From an uncultured Christensenella sp. (GTDB taxonomy: Bacteria > Bacillota > Clostridia > Christensenellales > UBA1242): a stretch of 64,000 bases of DNA. Location: assembly GCA_905195085.1 (NCBI GenBank), contig CAJJUK010000002.1, forward strand, positions 1 through 64,000, given 5' to 3'. How positions within the stretch are numbered: the stretch's first letter is position 1; every line of letters starts with the position of its first letter. A model generated the notes under the pieces. The model searched no databases and was not told where the DNA came from. It saw only the letters and a list, made by a program, of their open reading frames with translations. Of the stretch, positions 21,455 through 29,527 are shown piece by piece. The position numbers were made by a program, and so were the translations under genes.

Positions 21455-23272
21455 ATGAATGATAAAATCAGACAAAAACTTAAAACACTTACCACAAAGC
21501 CAGGCGTTTATGTAATGCGAAACAAAAGTGGCGAAATCATCTATATTGGAAAGGCCAAAAATCTAAAGAATCGTGTCAGCCAATATTTTCGCAATTCTCC
21601 AAAGCCTAGCAAGGTTCAAGCAATGGTCAACAATGTTGATGATTTTGACTATTTTATTGCCGTATCAGAACTTGACGCATTGGGACTTGAGAGCAATTTA
21701 ATCCACAAGCATCAACCTTTTTACAACATTTTGTTAAAAGATGGAAAAGCCTTTCCATATATCAAAATCGACCTTAAAGAAGATTTTCCTCGCCTTGAAA
21801 TTGTTCGTAAAGTCAAAAAAAATGATGGCTGTAAATATTTTGGACCATATATTGCAGGAATCGATCCAAGAGAAATTTTAAAAACAATCAACATGGCCTT
21901 TAAAATTAGAACCTGCAAATTAAAAATCAATTCATCAACGCATGCGAAGAGAGAGTGTCTTAACTATTCTCTCGGACTTTGTCTTGCACCATGCACAGGC
22001 AGAACAACAAAGGAAGAATATGGTGAAGAGATCAAAAAAGTCGTTCGGTTCCTTAATGGCAATGATGATGAAATAGAAAAAGTCTTAAAAGACAAAATGG
22101 GAATTGCATCAAACCTTCAGAACTTTGAAAGAGCAATTGAACTTAGGGAAAGCTTGAAAATGGTGGCAAAACTTAAACAAAGAGTTGTTGCCAATCTTCC
22201 AAAAGATGTCAATAAAGATGTCTTTGCCTATTACACTGACGGCATTAGTGGTGTTATCAATGTCATGGTTGTAAGAGGCGGAAAAATTTTGGGAATTGTA
22301 AATTTTGAGCAAAGCGATGCCGAACTAGAAGAATCAGACACCCTTTTCAACTTCATAAGTCAATATTATGGAAATATGCTTGTTCCAAATGAAATTATCG
22401 TAAGCCACCCTATTGACGAAGAACTTTTAAAAAATTTCCTTGAAAAAAATGTTAAGGTGATTTCGAATCCTCATGGAGTCAACTTGACTTTGCTTAAAAT
22501 GGCAAAAGAAAATGCAGAAGAATATTTGGAAAAGAAAATGGAAAAAGAAAAAATTGCCTACAACAGCAGTATTGGAGCAATGAAAATGCTTCAAGAAAAA
22601 CTTTCCCTTAAGAATTTGCCTAAAAGAATTGAATGTTATGACATTTCACACATCAGCGGAACTAATAAAGTGGCTTCAATGGTAGTTTTTGTCAACGGAA
22701 CTGCAAAGAAGAAAGAATACAGAAAATTCAAAATTAAAACTGTTGAAGGCAATGATGATTTTGCTTCATTGAAAGAAACCTTATCAAGAAGATTGCAAAG
22801 ATACAAAGATCAAAACGGTGAAAGTTTCAAAGAAAAACCAGATTTGCTTGTTATAGATGGTGGAAAAGGACAACTTTCTTCGTGTTATGAAATTTTAAGA
22901 TCTTTTAACCTTGAAAAAGAAATTGACATTATCTCTCTTGCAAAAAAGTTGGAAGAAGTTTACACTGTCCACAGCAACTTGCCAGTTATCCTAAAATATG
23001 GCAGTGCAGAATTGAAATTATTGCAAAGAGTGAGAGACGAGGCACACAGATTTGCCATAACCTTCCATAGACAAATACGAACCAATGCTCAAACACATTT
23101 GGAACTTGAAGAAATCAAAGGACTTGGAAAAGTTAAAATCAATGCTTTGCTTAAAGCATTTGGCTCAACTGAAAACATCAAAAATGCAAGCATAGAGGAA
23201 CTATGTTTGGTTAAGGGAATTCACGAAGCTCTTGCACATGATATTAAAAAATTTTTTGACAATAAAAAATAG
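21455..23272 (+). CDS. uvrC: excinuclease ABC subunit C
   Basis: A 605-residue UvrC, the nuclease of nucleotide excision repair that cuts on both sides of a lesion after UvrAB recognition. The GIY-YIG domain is at residues 15-95 (GVYVMRN with YIGKAKNLKNRV). A UVR motif lies near 205-225 (NFERAIELRESLKMV). The RNase H-like C-terminal nuclease domain includes IECYDISHISGT and LLVIDGGKGQLS. The two C-terminal helix-hairpin-helix motifs (EIKGLGKVKINALLKAFGS and LVKGIHEALAHDI) end the protein. Length and order are standard. There is no leader: the -10 box ends 6 nt before ATG. Confidence 0.98.
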   Translation: MNDKIRQKLKTLTTKPGVYVMRNKSGEIIYIGKAKNLKNRVSQYFRNSPKPSKVQAMVNNVDDFDYFIAVSELDALGLESNLIHKHQPFYNILLKDGKAFPYIKIDLKEDFPRLEIVRKVKKNDGCKYFGPYIAGIDPREILKTINMAFKIRTCKLKINSSTHAKRECLNYSLGLCLAPCTGRTTKEEYGEEIKKVVRFLNGNDDEIEKVLKDKMGIASNLQNFERAIELRESLKMVAKLKQRVVANLPKDVNKDVFAYYTDGISGVINVMVVRGGKILGIVNFEQSDAELEESDTLFNFISQYYGNMLVPNEIIVSHPIDEELLKNFLEKNVKVISNPHGVNLTLLKMAKENAEEYLEKKMEKEKIAYNSSIGAMKMLQEKLSLKNLPKRIECYDISHISGTNKVASMVVFVNGTAKKKEYRKFKIKTVEGNDDFASLKETLSRRLQRYKDQNGESFKEKPDLLVIDGGKGQLSSCYEILRSFNLEKEIDIISLAKKLEEVYTVHSNLPVILKYGSAELKLLQRVRDEAHRFAITFHRQIRTNAQTHLELEEIKGLGKVKINALLKAFGSTENIKNASIEELCLVKGIHEALAHDIKKFFDNKK

Positions 23273-23288
23273 AGAATTTATCTCTATT
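23269..23288. terminator. bidirectional terminator after uvrC
   Basis: ATAGAGA (23269-23275) / TCTCTAT (23281-23287) with A-run before and T-run after; it overlaps the last codons of uvrC and of the convergent gene at 23284. Confidence 0.75.
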
Positions 23289-23529
23289 TTTCTTTCTTTT
23301 CGTCACTATCTTTGTTGCTTTCGCCTCTGACAGCATACGCAACACCGAGCCCTGTCAAAACAACTCCAGACAACATTGCAACAATGTATCCGATGTTGCT
23401 AAGCGCTGTTGCCAACTCAGTTCCATTGAAGCCAGTGCCCCAATTTATTCCTTGCAAAATGCTTCCAACCAACACCATTGAAAGCCCGATTGACAAGATG
23501 ATTATTGTTGTCATAATAACTTTTTTCAT
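23284..23529 (-). CDS. small two-helix membrane protein
   Basis: An 81-residue protein from ATG 23529 after GAGGAGG. Two membrane helices (ILSIGLSMVLVGSILQGI and IVAMLSGVVLTGLGVAYAV) are joined by a short loop with Gly, Thr and Asn, and the C-terminus is a charged tail (RGESNKDSDEKKEK). No family is recognised. Convergent with uvrC and monocistronic. Confidence 0.65.
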   Translation of the reverse strand: MKKVIMTTIIILSIGLSMVLVGSILQGINWGTGFNGTELATALSNIGYIVAMLSGVVLTGLGVAYAVRGESNKDSDEKKEK

Positions 23530-23645
23530 AATTCCTCCTCTTTATATAATTATAAAGGGTCTTGTCGAATTATGTCAAATGCAATTCAATATTCACCAGC
23601 AAATCATAAAAATTTATATAACTTTTCTCTTTTTATAAAAAACAA

Positions 23646-23674
23646 TTGAAATTTTAAAAAAAATATGATATTAT
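23646..23674 (+). promoter_or_regulatory. tRNA-Arg promoter
   Basis: TTGAAA (23646-23651), 17-nt spacer and TATTAT (23669-23674), 21 nt before the tRNA. Confidence 0.65.
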
Positions 23675-23695
23675 TAATAGCGTCATCAAAATTTT

Positions 23696-23772
23696 GCACT
23701 CGTAGCTCAGCTGGATAGAGCGTTCGTCTACGGAACGAAAGGTCTTGGGTTCGAATCCCCACGAGTGCACCA
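23696..23772 (+). tRNA. tRNA-Arg (anticodon ACG)
   Basis: A 77-nt cloverleaf: acceptor GCACTCG / CGAGTGC, discriminator A, encoded CCA (23770-23772), anticodon stem TTCGT / ACGAA with loop CTACGGA (ACG), T loop TTCGAAT. ACG needs conversion of A34 to inosine by TadA to read CGU, CGC and CGA. No repeat of its 3' end is seen nearby, so it is not occupied by an element here. Confidence 0.95.
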
Positions 23773-23842
23773 AAACAACTTTTTTATTGTAATTTTATGC
23801 AAAAAAGTTATATGAAAACTTATAATTATCAATAAAACAAAA

Positions 23843-23866
23843 AAACAGGAATCACAATCCTGTTTT
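23843..23866. terminator. bidirectional terminator
   Basis: AAACAGGA (23843-23850) / TCCTGTTT (23858-23865) followed by T on the right and preceded by A on the left. It serves the minus-strand gene ending at 23877 and stops tRNA-Arg read-through. Confidence 0.8.
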
Positions 23867-23876
23867 TTCCTTTACA

Positions 23877-24470
23877 CTAACTACAAGTTTCATCTAGAGA
23901 TCTTTCTAAGACTTTGGCTCTTTTTTTGCTTCCAGGCAAAAAACTGAATCTTGGTGTTAACAAGTTCTCTTGTATTTTATCATCAATAACTTCAGATAAG
24001 GAATTAATTTTTTTACTGAATTTTAAGTGAGTCTTAATCAATGTGTTCTTGATATATCCATAATTTGTGATTTGTCTATAACCAAGTGATTTATACCAAT
24101 CTCCTACATTTGCTTTGGTATTTGCAAGAACAGAAATTTGGTCAACACCTTCTTTTTTCATTTCATGTTCAATGAATTTTACCAGTTGTGTTCCAATTCC
24201 TGAACCCCTGTAAGTACTATCAACTCTCACACGAATCAAGTTTGCAAATTTAAGCCCACCCTTTTTCTGAATGTCATACATTGCAGAACCACATTCTTTC
24301 AATTCAACACCATCATAAACTTTGAATCTTCCATTTTCATGGCACATGAAATAAGTGTCTCCTTCTTTGTTCTGTATGACTCTGATGACGCCATCCTTGT
24401 GTTGTTTCCTCAACTTAGCCAAATTTAGAATAATTGTTTTTGCTAATGTTTTGTCAGTAATTTTTTTCAT
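23877..24470 (-). CDS. GNAT-family N-acetyltransferase
   Basis: A 197-residue protein. The acetyl-CoA-binding motif A is clear (RVRVDSTYRGSGIGTQLVKF, with the R/Q-x-x-G-x-G/A signature in RGSGIG), followed by the helix IEHEMKKEG and the motif B block NVGDWYKSLGY. An extra N-terminal beta segment and a 45-residue basic C-terminal tail go beyond the core. The start is uncertain. ATG 24470 is chosen because a TATAAT promoter at 24510-24505 rules out the earlier in-frame TTG, but the nearest AAAAGGAG is 17 nt away. A six-codon frame (ATG 24487) that ends by overlapping this ATG could couple translation. The substrate is unknown. Confidence 0.8.
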   Translation of the reverse strand: MKKITDKTLAKTIILNLAKLRKQHKDGVIRVIQNKEGDTYFMCHENGRFKVYDGVELKECGSAMYDIQKKGGLKFANLIRVRVDSTYRGSGIGTQLVKFIEHEMKKEGVDQISVLANTKANVGDWYKSLGYRQITNYGYIKNTLIKTHLKFSKKINSLSEVIDDKIQENLLTPRFSFLPGSKKRAKVLERSLDETCS

Positions 24471-24504
24471 TTTATTTTGAAATTCATCTCCTTTTACGGC
24501 GGAT

Positions 24505-24533
24505 ATTATAGCACACTTTTTATATTTTTGCAA
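24505..24533 (-). promoter_or_regulatory. promoter of the GNAT gene
   Basis: On the minus strand TTGCAA (24533-24528), a 17-nt spacer and a perfect TATAAT (24510-24505). A C6 tract (24536-24541) abuts the -35 box. Confidence 0.6.
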
Positions 24534-24550
24534 TACCCCCCTTGTGGAAC

Positions 24551-24577
24551 AAAAAAAACAGGAGCATCTCCTGTCTT
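24551..24577 (-). terminator. terminator of the iron-sulfur operon
   Basis: ACAGGAG (24558-24564) / CTCCTGT (24568-24574) with loop CAT and, on the minus strand, an eight-T run. It follows the stop at 24579. Confidence 0.85.
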
Positions 24578-24578
24578 T

Positions 24579-25505
24579 TTATTTAAGAAATCCCTTGATG
24601 ATTTGAGCTTGTGCTTCTTCTTCTGAAAGTCCCAGTGTTTGCAATTTGACAATTTGGTCTCCAGCAATCTTTCCAATTGCCGCTTCATGAATGAGTGTTG
24701 CATTAATGTTTTGTGCAACAATTTTTGGGACACTTTCAATTTGTGCTTTATCCAAAATGATGCCATCACATTCAACATGTCCAAAGCACTCATTCTGTCC
24801 TTTAATGTTTGAAATGAATTTTTGCTTGGATTTGTCTTTTGCAACACTTCTGCTTATCACTTCAACACTAGAATTTTTTCCTTTCAAAACTACATTAAAG
24901 ACCGTTTTGGCAACTTGCTTTTCACTTGTCAAAATTTTCTCTTTGATTATCAATTTTGTGTCATCATCAAGATAGGCATTCGTTTTCCTGTCAGAATATG
25001 AAACTCCACCAAGTTGAATGGTTTCCATTTCAAATTCACTTCCATTCTTCATGAAAATTTCAGTTGTTGGATTTAAAATTTTCTCACCCTGATTATTTCC
25101 AATTCCCAAATGCTTTTCAATGTATTTAACTTTGCAGTTTTCTTCCAAGTGGAATGTGTGAATTCCATCATGTTCACTCCGTTTACCACTTGGGTTGTGA
25201 ATTCCACAGCCAGCCACAATGAAAACTTCAGCACCTTTCCCAACATAGAAATCATTATAAACAAGGTCATTGAAATCTCCAACTGTTATGATGACCGGAA
25301 TGTGAACACTTTTGTTTTTGACACCTTCCTTGATTATGATGTCAATTCCACTTTTATCTTTCTTTGGAAGAATCGTGACTTCTTCATCTGATTTTCTGTC
25401 AACACTTTGTCCGTTTTTTCTTATATTAAAACTCCCTTGTGGAACAGAATGCATATCAGCAACCTGTTTCAAGAGGTCTTTATCAATTTGAGTTAACTTA
25501 GTCAT
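24579..25505 (-). CDS. SufB/SufD-family scaffold of a minimal iron-sulfur assembly system
   Basis: A 308-residue member of the SufB/SufD family, much shorter than classical SufB (about 465 residues) or SufD (about 420). It keeps the right-handed parallel beta-helix core (VYNDFYVGKGAEVFIVAGCG, GKRSEHDGIHTFHLEENCKV, FVVKG-type strands) and the C-terminal signature INATLIHEAAIGKIAGDQIV with the family's Glu and the LGLSEEEAQAQIIKGF motif. A Cys in VAGCG and another in ECFGHVECDG are candidate cluster or persulfide ligands. With SufC directly upstream (8-bp overlap), this is the two-gene SmsCB/minimal SUF layout known in Clostridia and archaea. No SufS, SufU or SufE gene is near. Confidence 0.9.
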   Translation of the reverse strand: MTKLTQIDKDLLKQVADMHSVPQGSFNIRKNGQSVDRKSDEEVTILPKKDKSGIDIIIKEGVKNKSVHIPVIITVGDFNDLVYNDFYVGKGAEVFIVAGCGIHNPSGKRSEHDGIHTFHLEENCKVKYIEKHLGIGNNQGEKILNPTTEIFMKNGSEFEMETIQLGGVSYSDRKTNAYLDDDTKLIIKEKILTSEKQVAKTVFNVVLKGKNSSVEVISRSVAKDKSKQKFISNIKGQNECFGHVECDGIILDKAQIESVPKIVAQNINATLIHEAAIGKIAGDQIVKLQTLGLSEEEAQAQIIKGFLK

Positions 25506-26220
25506 TTATTAGCCCTCCTAATTTTCTGCATTTTGGACTATTAAGAAGTGGAAGCATATCTTTTTTCTTTCCGATGACAGCATCTTTTGTGCTGTTTAAA
25601 AGCAAAATATAATCGGCATTATCAATCAACTTCTTTTGATGACTTACGATGATGACGGTTTTGTTTTTAAGCTCTTTGAAAATATCCACAAGACTGTCAA
25701 AACTCCAAAGGTCAATGCCTGCCTCTGGCTCATCAAACAAAAGCACATCGCCACCTTTTGCAAGAGCGATTGCAAGTTCAATTCTTTTGAGTTCTCCACC
25801 TGACAAACGATCGTCAAGTTCGCGATCAATATAATCCTTTGCACAAAGTCCAACTTTTGCAAGAAACTCGCAAGCATCCGGAATGTTTGTGCTGGATTTG
25901 CTTGCCAAATTCAACAAATCTCTCACAGTCAATCCTTTGAATTTAACCGGTTGTTGAAAAGCAATTGTAATGCCCAAATTTGCTCTTTCATCAACTGAAA
26001 GGGAATTTATATTTTTTCCTCCAAACAAGATTTCTCCACTTGTTGGTTGAATCACTCCCATAATCAACTTGATAAGTGTAGATTTCCCGCTCCCATTATG
26101 CCCAGTAATGATTGTGACCTTGTTTTTTGGAAAATCCAAACTTAAATCTTTGATAATATATTTTTCTTTGCCAGTTTCCTTGTCCAAAACCCTGTAGCTG
26201 ACATTTTTAAGTTTAATCAT
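25498..26220 (-). CDS. sufC: SufC-type ATPase of the minimal iron-sulfur system
   Basis: A 240-residue ABC-type ATPase without membrane domains. Walker A GHNGSGKST (40-48), Q-loop in IAFQQPVKFKG, signature LSGGELKR, Walker B DVLLFDEPEAGID and a switch His in IIVSHQKKL are all intact. The EPEAGID variant is typical of SufC. It drives conformational change in the SufB-like scaffold during Fe-S cluster assembly in the cytoplasm. First gene of the two-gene operon, starting at ATG 26220 and preceded by the promoter at 26243-26271. Confidence 0.93.
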   Translation of the reverse strand: MIKLKNVSYRVLDKETGKEKYIIKDLSLDFPKNKVTIITGHNGSGKSTLIKLIMGVIQPTSGEILFGGKNINSLSVDERANLGITIAFQQPVKFKGLTVRDLLNLASKSSTNIPDACEFLAKVGLCAKDYIDRELDDRLSGGELKRIELAIALAKGGDVLLFDEPEAGIDLWSFDSLVDIFKELKNKTVIIVSHQKKLIDNADYILLLNSTKDAVIGKKKDMLPLLNSPKCRKLGGLIND

Positions 26221-26242
26221 TTTATCTCCTTATTGCTCTTTT

Positions 26243-26271
26243 ATTATAAACTTTTTGTGGTCTTTTGTCCA
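26243..26271 (-). promoter_or_regulatory. promoter of the sufC-sufB-like operon
   Basis: On the minus strand TGGACA (26271-26266), a 17-nt spacer and a perfect TATAAT (26248-26243), 23 nt before sufC. Confidence 0.65.
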
Positions 26272-26293
26272 TAAATTATCATGAAATATTGTC

Positions 26294-26322
26294 TTGACTT
26301 GACATCAATATCATGATAAACT
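26294..26322 (+). promoter_or_regulatory. promoter of the LRR-transglutaminase gene
   Basis: TTGACT (26294-26299), 17-nt spacer and TAAACT (26317-26322), 19 nt before the start codon. It is divergent from the sufC promoter. Confidence 0.5.
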
Positions 26323-26341
26323 GAAGATATATGGAGGATTT

Positions 26342-27583
26342 ATGAATTCCGTGGATCTAGATTTGAAACTTGGAACCGCAGTGCGAAGCTTTTTGAACAA
26401 AAAATTTAAAGGCAAAAACGCACCACCAAAAGTCCCTAATGCCTATAATTACAACCAAACTTTTTCTCAAGAAGAATTGGAAGCTGTCACAGACTTGCAA
26501 CTGATTGATTTTCAAAATTTTTCAGAGCTTTCTTTATTTCCAAATTTAAAAAATTTGACAATCTCAACATCAAAAAACCTAAAACTAAGTGAACAAGACA
26601 TAGAAACTTTGAAAAAAATTACCACACTCGAAAGTTTGTCAATCAACGGGTATAGCGGTTTCAAGACAATTGACTGCCATGACTTCAGCACAAAACTCTA
26701 CTCACTTTCCCTTACCAATTGTCCGGATTTGGAAAGAGTAGAAAATCTCAATGCCAATATTGATTTCTTTAAATGCGTTGGGAATTATTCAATAAAAAAT
26801 GTTCAAGAAATAGTATCCAACACAATTCACAACAGAGATTTCATAACCGACTATGTTCTTGATGTTTCCTATGCCCCTGCATTTTTTAAGAGATTGAAGT
26901 CTCTGGAAGGACGCATAAGACCTGAGGCCCTCGAATTGATGAAGTTGAATATCCGATTTGGAGAAGAAATATCAAGGAAAATTCATGTTCATGATTTCAA
27001 TGTTATCAACGCAATACAAAAGAAAACAGAAGAAATTTCCTCAAGAATCATTTCTCCACAAGACGACGAATTGACCAAATTTTCAAACTTATATCTTTGG
27101 GTCTGCAAAAATGTAAAATACGACTTTGACGGATTGGAACATTCTCACAGAATGGCAAGTTCCAATGGTCTGACCCAGGGTGAAAAGATGGGAACAAACA
27201 ATTATCTCAACGGCCTGTTGTATGGAAAATGTGTATGTGAAGGTTTCTCAAAAACACTGCAATATCTCTGTGCTTACAACAACATTCCAACAAATCTTGT
27301 TTTGTGTCATGCAGGCAATGAACTTCCAGACAATGTATTTGATCACTCAATTTTGCAATATGAAGAACATGGAAAAGCCCGTTTTTGTGATATAACATGG
27401 GACGCCATGGCTTATCAAAAAGGTCAAAAAGACTTTAGATATTTTCTGCTTTCTAAAGAAGAAATGTCAAAAGATCACAAACTTATTACATCAACCAGGC
27501 CTTTGGCGTCTGCATCAGAAATTGATGGTGCGACAAAAACAACTTTGATTACAAAAGCAGAGAATCGATTTTTATCAGACTAA
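26342..27583 (+). CDS. LRR protein with transglutaminase-like (Cys-His-Asp) domain
   Basis: A 413-residue protein starting at ATG 26342 after GGAGG. Residues about 45-150 contain irregular leucine-rich repeats (LSLFPNLKNLTISTSKNL, LESLSINGYSG, LYSLSLTNCPDLERV). Residues about 245-360 are a transglutaminase-like domain: helix LYLWVCKNVKYDFDG, nucleophile Cys299 in GKCVCEGFSKTLQYLC, His335 in VFDHSIL and Asp350 in ARFCDITWD. Such domains act as cysteine proteases or crosslinkers. There is no signal peptide, so a cytoplasmic location is predicted, unusual for this pairing in Clostridia where many are exported. The partner or substrate is unknown. Confidence 0.82.
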   Translation: MNSVDLDLKLGTAVRSFLNKKFKGKNAPPKVPNAYNYNQTFSQEELEAVTDLQLIDFQNFSELSLFPNLKNLTISTSKNLKLSEQDIETLKKITTLESLSINGYSGFKTIDCHDFSTKLYSLSLTNCPDLERVENLNANIDFFKCVGNYSIKNVQEIVSNTIHNRDFITDYVLDVSYAPAFFKRLKSLEGRIRPEALELMKLNIRFGEEISRKIHVHDFNVINAIQKKTEEISSRIISPQDDELTKFSNLYLWVCKNVKYDFDGLEHSHRMASSNGLTQGEKMGTNNYLNGLLYGKCVCEGFSKTLQYLCAYNNIPTNLVLCHAGNELPDNVFDHSILQYEEHGKARFCDITWDAMAYQKGQKDFRYFLLSKEEMSKDHKLITSTRPLASASEIDGATKTTLITKAENRFLSD

Positions 27584-27589
27584 ATAAAA

Positions 27590-27623
27590 CAAAAAAAGGT
27601 GTGAAAGTTTCACATCTTTTTTT
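27590..27623. terminator. bidirectional terminator
   Basis: AGGTGTGAAA / TTTCACATCT arms around 27597-27616 flanked by A7 and T7 runs, between the convergent genes ending at 27583 and 27642. Confidence 0.8.
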
Positions 27624-27641
27624 ATTTTTGGAACTCAGCAA

Positions 27642-28481
27642 TTAAGCATCAACGTTAACCAATTTAACCCCCTTAATAAGGTTTGCAACTGCTGTTTCAT
27701 ATTCTGCGCCCATTTCTGTCTCGCTCATTTTTACTTCAACTGTTGAAGCACCTTCGTAAGTGAAAGTTTTGCCTTCGTTGTTGAAGTTAAGCATTGGATA
27801 GAAACCAGCGATGAGTTCTTCTTCAATTCCAGTCCAATCAATCTTAACATTGTTGAATTTGATTGTTCCTGTGCTTGCACCAGAAGCTGTAATTCTACCT
27901 TTATTCAAATTAACATTTTCCAAAGTAACAGTTCCAACATCGCCTGCTTCATTTCCATCAATTCCTTGTTGGTTGAAGTAAATTGAACCAGCAAAATCAT
28001 AGTCACTTGGAGCATTGAATGTCATATCTTTGATGGTTACATTTTTTCCCAAAACTTCAACAGCTTTGTTGACTTCTTTCTTGCAAACAACTGTCAAGTT
28101 TTTGATTGTAACATTGTCTCCAACAACTGTAATGAAGTTTTGACTTGCCCAAGCTGCATTTGGAGTGTCATGAGTAGACATCAAAGTCACATCACCTTCT
28201 CCCCTGATTGTGATGCCATTTGCAACAATTGGCAAATACCAACCTGTTTGGTCGCCATAGATGATTGTTGTTGCATTTGGATCAAGATCATATGTGCCTG
28301 CTTCCAAAACCCAATATTCATTATCTTTTTGATTGTTGATTGCTTCAACAAGTTCTGTTGAATTTGAAATATATTTTGCATCACTTGGAATTTTGTCTTT
28401 TGAATCACCACAAGCCGCAAGTGCAACTCCGCCCACAAGAACCATAACCAAGCAAGCCATAACTGATAAAAATTTTTTCAT
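27642..28481 (-). CDS. lipoprotein with parallel beta-helix domain
   Basis: A 279-residue lipoprotein. The signal peptide ends in the lipobox ALAAC with Cys24. The mature part starts with a short Asp/Lys linker and an N-terminal alpha/beta cap (STELVEAINNQKDNEYWVLE). Regular strand repeats of the pectate-lyase/right-handed beta-helix kind follow (GITIRGEGDVTLMST, GDNVTIKNLTVVCKKE, GKNVTIKDMTFNAPS, VGTVTLENVNLNKG, STGTIKFNNVKIDW). No clear catalytic residues of polysaccharide lyases are visible, so it may bind glycans or be structural. The start ATG 28481 follows an AGGAGG-type site. Monocistronic. Confidence 0.8.
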   Translation of the reverse strand: MKKFLSVMACLVMVLVGGVALAACGDSKDKIPSDAKYISNSTELVEAINNQKDNEYWVLEAGTYDLDPNATTIIYGDQTGWYLPIVANGITIRGEGDVTLMSTHDTPNAAWASQNFITVVGDNVTIKNLTVVCKKEVNKAVEVLGKNVTIKDMTFNAPSDYDFAGSIYFNQQGIDGNEAGDVGTVTLENVNLNKGRITASGASTGTIKFNNVKIDWTGIEEELIAGFYPMLNFNNEGKTFTYEGASTVEVKMSETEMGAEYETAVANLIKGVKLVNVDA

Positions 28482-28656
28482 AAAATCCTCCTTTATGTTT
28501 TTCTCTTTTCTTTATATCATGAAGAGATTTTGTCAAAACATTTTGAAATCTTTGACATATATATTTTATCACATCATCGAATTTTTCACAAAACAAAAAC
28601 CAAAAAAAGCAAAAAGAATTTTTGTCGAAAATCTCAATCAACTTTCCCTTTTTTGT

Positions 28657-28686
28657 TTGACTGAGAAAATTGAATTGTGAGATAAT
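28657..28686 (+). promoter_or_regulatory. promoter giving a probable leaderless mRNA
   Basis: TTGACT (28657-28662), 18-nt spacer and GATAAT (28681-28686); ATG at 28693 is at the expected transcription start and has no ribosome site. Confidence 0.55.
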
Positions 28687-28692
28687 ATACGC

Positions 28693-29475
28693 ATGAAATC
28701 ATTAAATTATTTAGATATGGCAAAATATTTGCTAAAATTAGAGAAAATCGCATATAAAAAATGTTCAAAGGAAAAAATTGATGTCAAAGACAAAGGCTCT
28801 CATGACCTTTTGACAACCCTAGATACATCTTTGGAAAAATTCATCATCAAAGACCTAAACAAAAACTTTCCAAGCGTGAAAATCGTCAGTGAAGAATTCA
28901 ACAGTTCCGCAAAAGCCCGTGGAACATATTTTGTTATTGACCCGGTAGATGGGACAATCAATTTTGCAAACAGCATTTGCCTCTGGGGAATTCAAATCGC
29001 TTATATTGAAGATGATGTGACTGTTGCGAGTGCTATATACAGCCCTGCCATGGGAGAATATATGGCAGCAAAAGGTTTGGGGTCTTACAAAAACAATAAA
29101 AAATTTACAATCACACCAAAAGATGCAATTCACTCGTTGACATGTTTGGATATAAATGACTTTGAATTTGAATATGCAATGATGAAAAGTCTCAGAGATA
29201 AAGTTTTAAAGTTTCGTGTAACTGGTGCTTGCTGTATAAACTGCATATTCATGGCTGAGGGCTGTTATGGTGCTTATGTTCAATTTGATGCAAACCCATG
29301 GGATATGTTGCCAGGATTTTTGCTTATTGAAGAAGCTGGCGGATTGCATGAAACAGTTGATGGTTATCATCTTTTTGCTTCAAAACCGGAGACAATGGAA
29401 ATGCTGAAAAAGAACATTAAAACCAACACAAAAAAACTAACTTCAACAAAAACAAAAAAGAAAAAAGAGGTTTAA
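28693..29475 (+). CDS. inositol-monophosphatase-family phosphatase
   Basis: A 260-residue Mg-dependent, Li-sensitive type phosphatase. Metal-binding motifs are intact: Glu in IVSEEF (about 64-69), DPVDGTINFAN (83-93) and the late Asp in ANPWDMLPGFLLIEEAGG. Members dephosphorylate inositol phosphates, fructose-1,6-bisphosphate or 3'-phosphoadenosine phosphate; sequence alone does not decide. A 25-residue C-terminal tail is almost only Lys, Thr and Ser (KTNTKKLTSTKTKKKKEV), an add-on outside the family fold and akin to the Lys-rich extensions at 36197 and 43917. No ribosome site; see the promoter at 28657. Confidence 0.9.
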   Translation: MKSLNYLDMAKYLLKLEKIAYKKCSKEKIDVKDKGSHDLLTTLDTSLEKFIIKDLNKNFPSVKIVSEEFNSSAKARGTYFVIDPVDGTINFANSICLWGIQIAYIEDDVTVASAIYSPAMGEYMAAKGLGSYKNNKKFTITPKDAIHSLTCLDINDFEFEYAMMKSLRDKVLKFRVTGACCINCIFMAEGCYGAYVQFDANPWDMLPGFLLIEEAGGLHETVDGYHLFASKPETMEMLKKNIKTNTKKLTSTKTKKKKEV

Positions 29476-29490
29476 ACCCTGTGAAAATAC

Positions 29491-29527
29491 AAAAAATAAA
29501 ACTGAATTATTTGTCAGTTTTATTTTT
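29491..29527. terminator. bidirectional terminator
   Basis: A 14-bp inverted repeat AAAAATAAAACTGA (29492-29505) / TCAGTTTTATTTTT (29514-29527) between the convergent phosphatase and glycerate kinase genes. Confidence 0.85.

Noticed and set aside
24467..24487. Six-codon leader frame overlapping the GNAT start
   Set aside because: Its ATG directly abuts AAAAGGAG with no spacer, so it is unlikely to be initiated; noted only as a possible coupling device.
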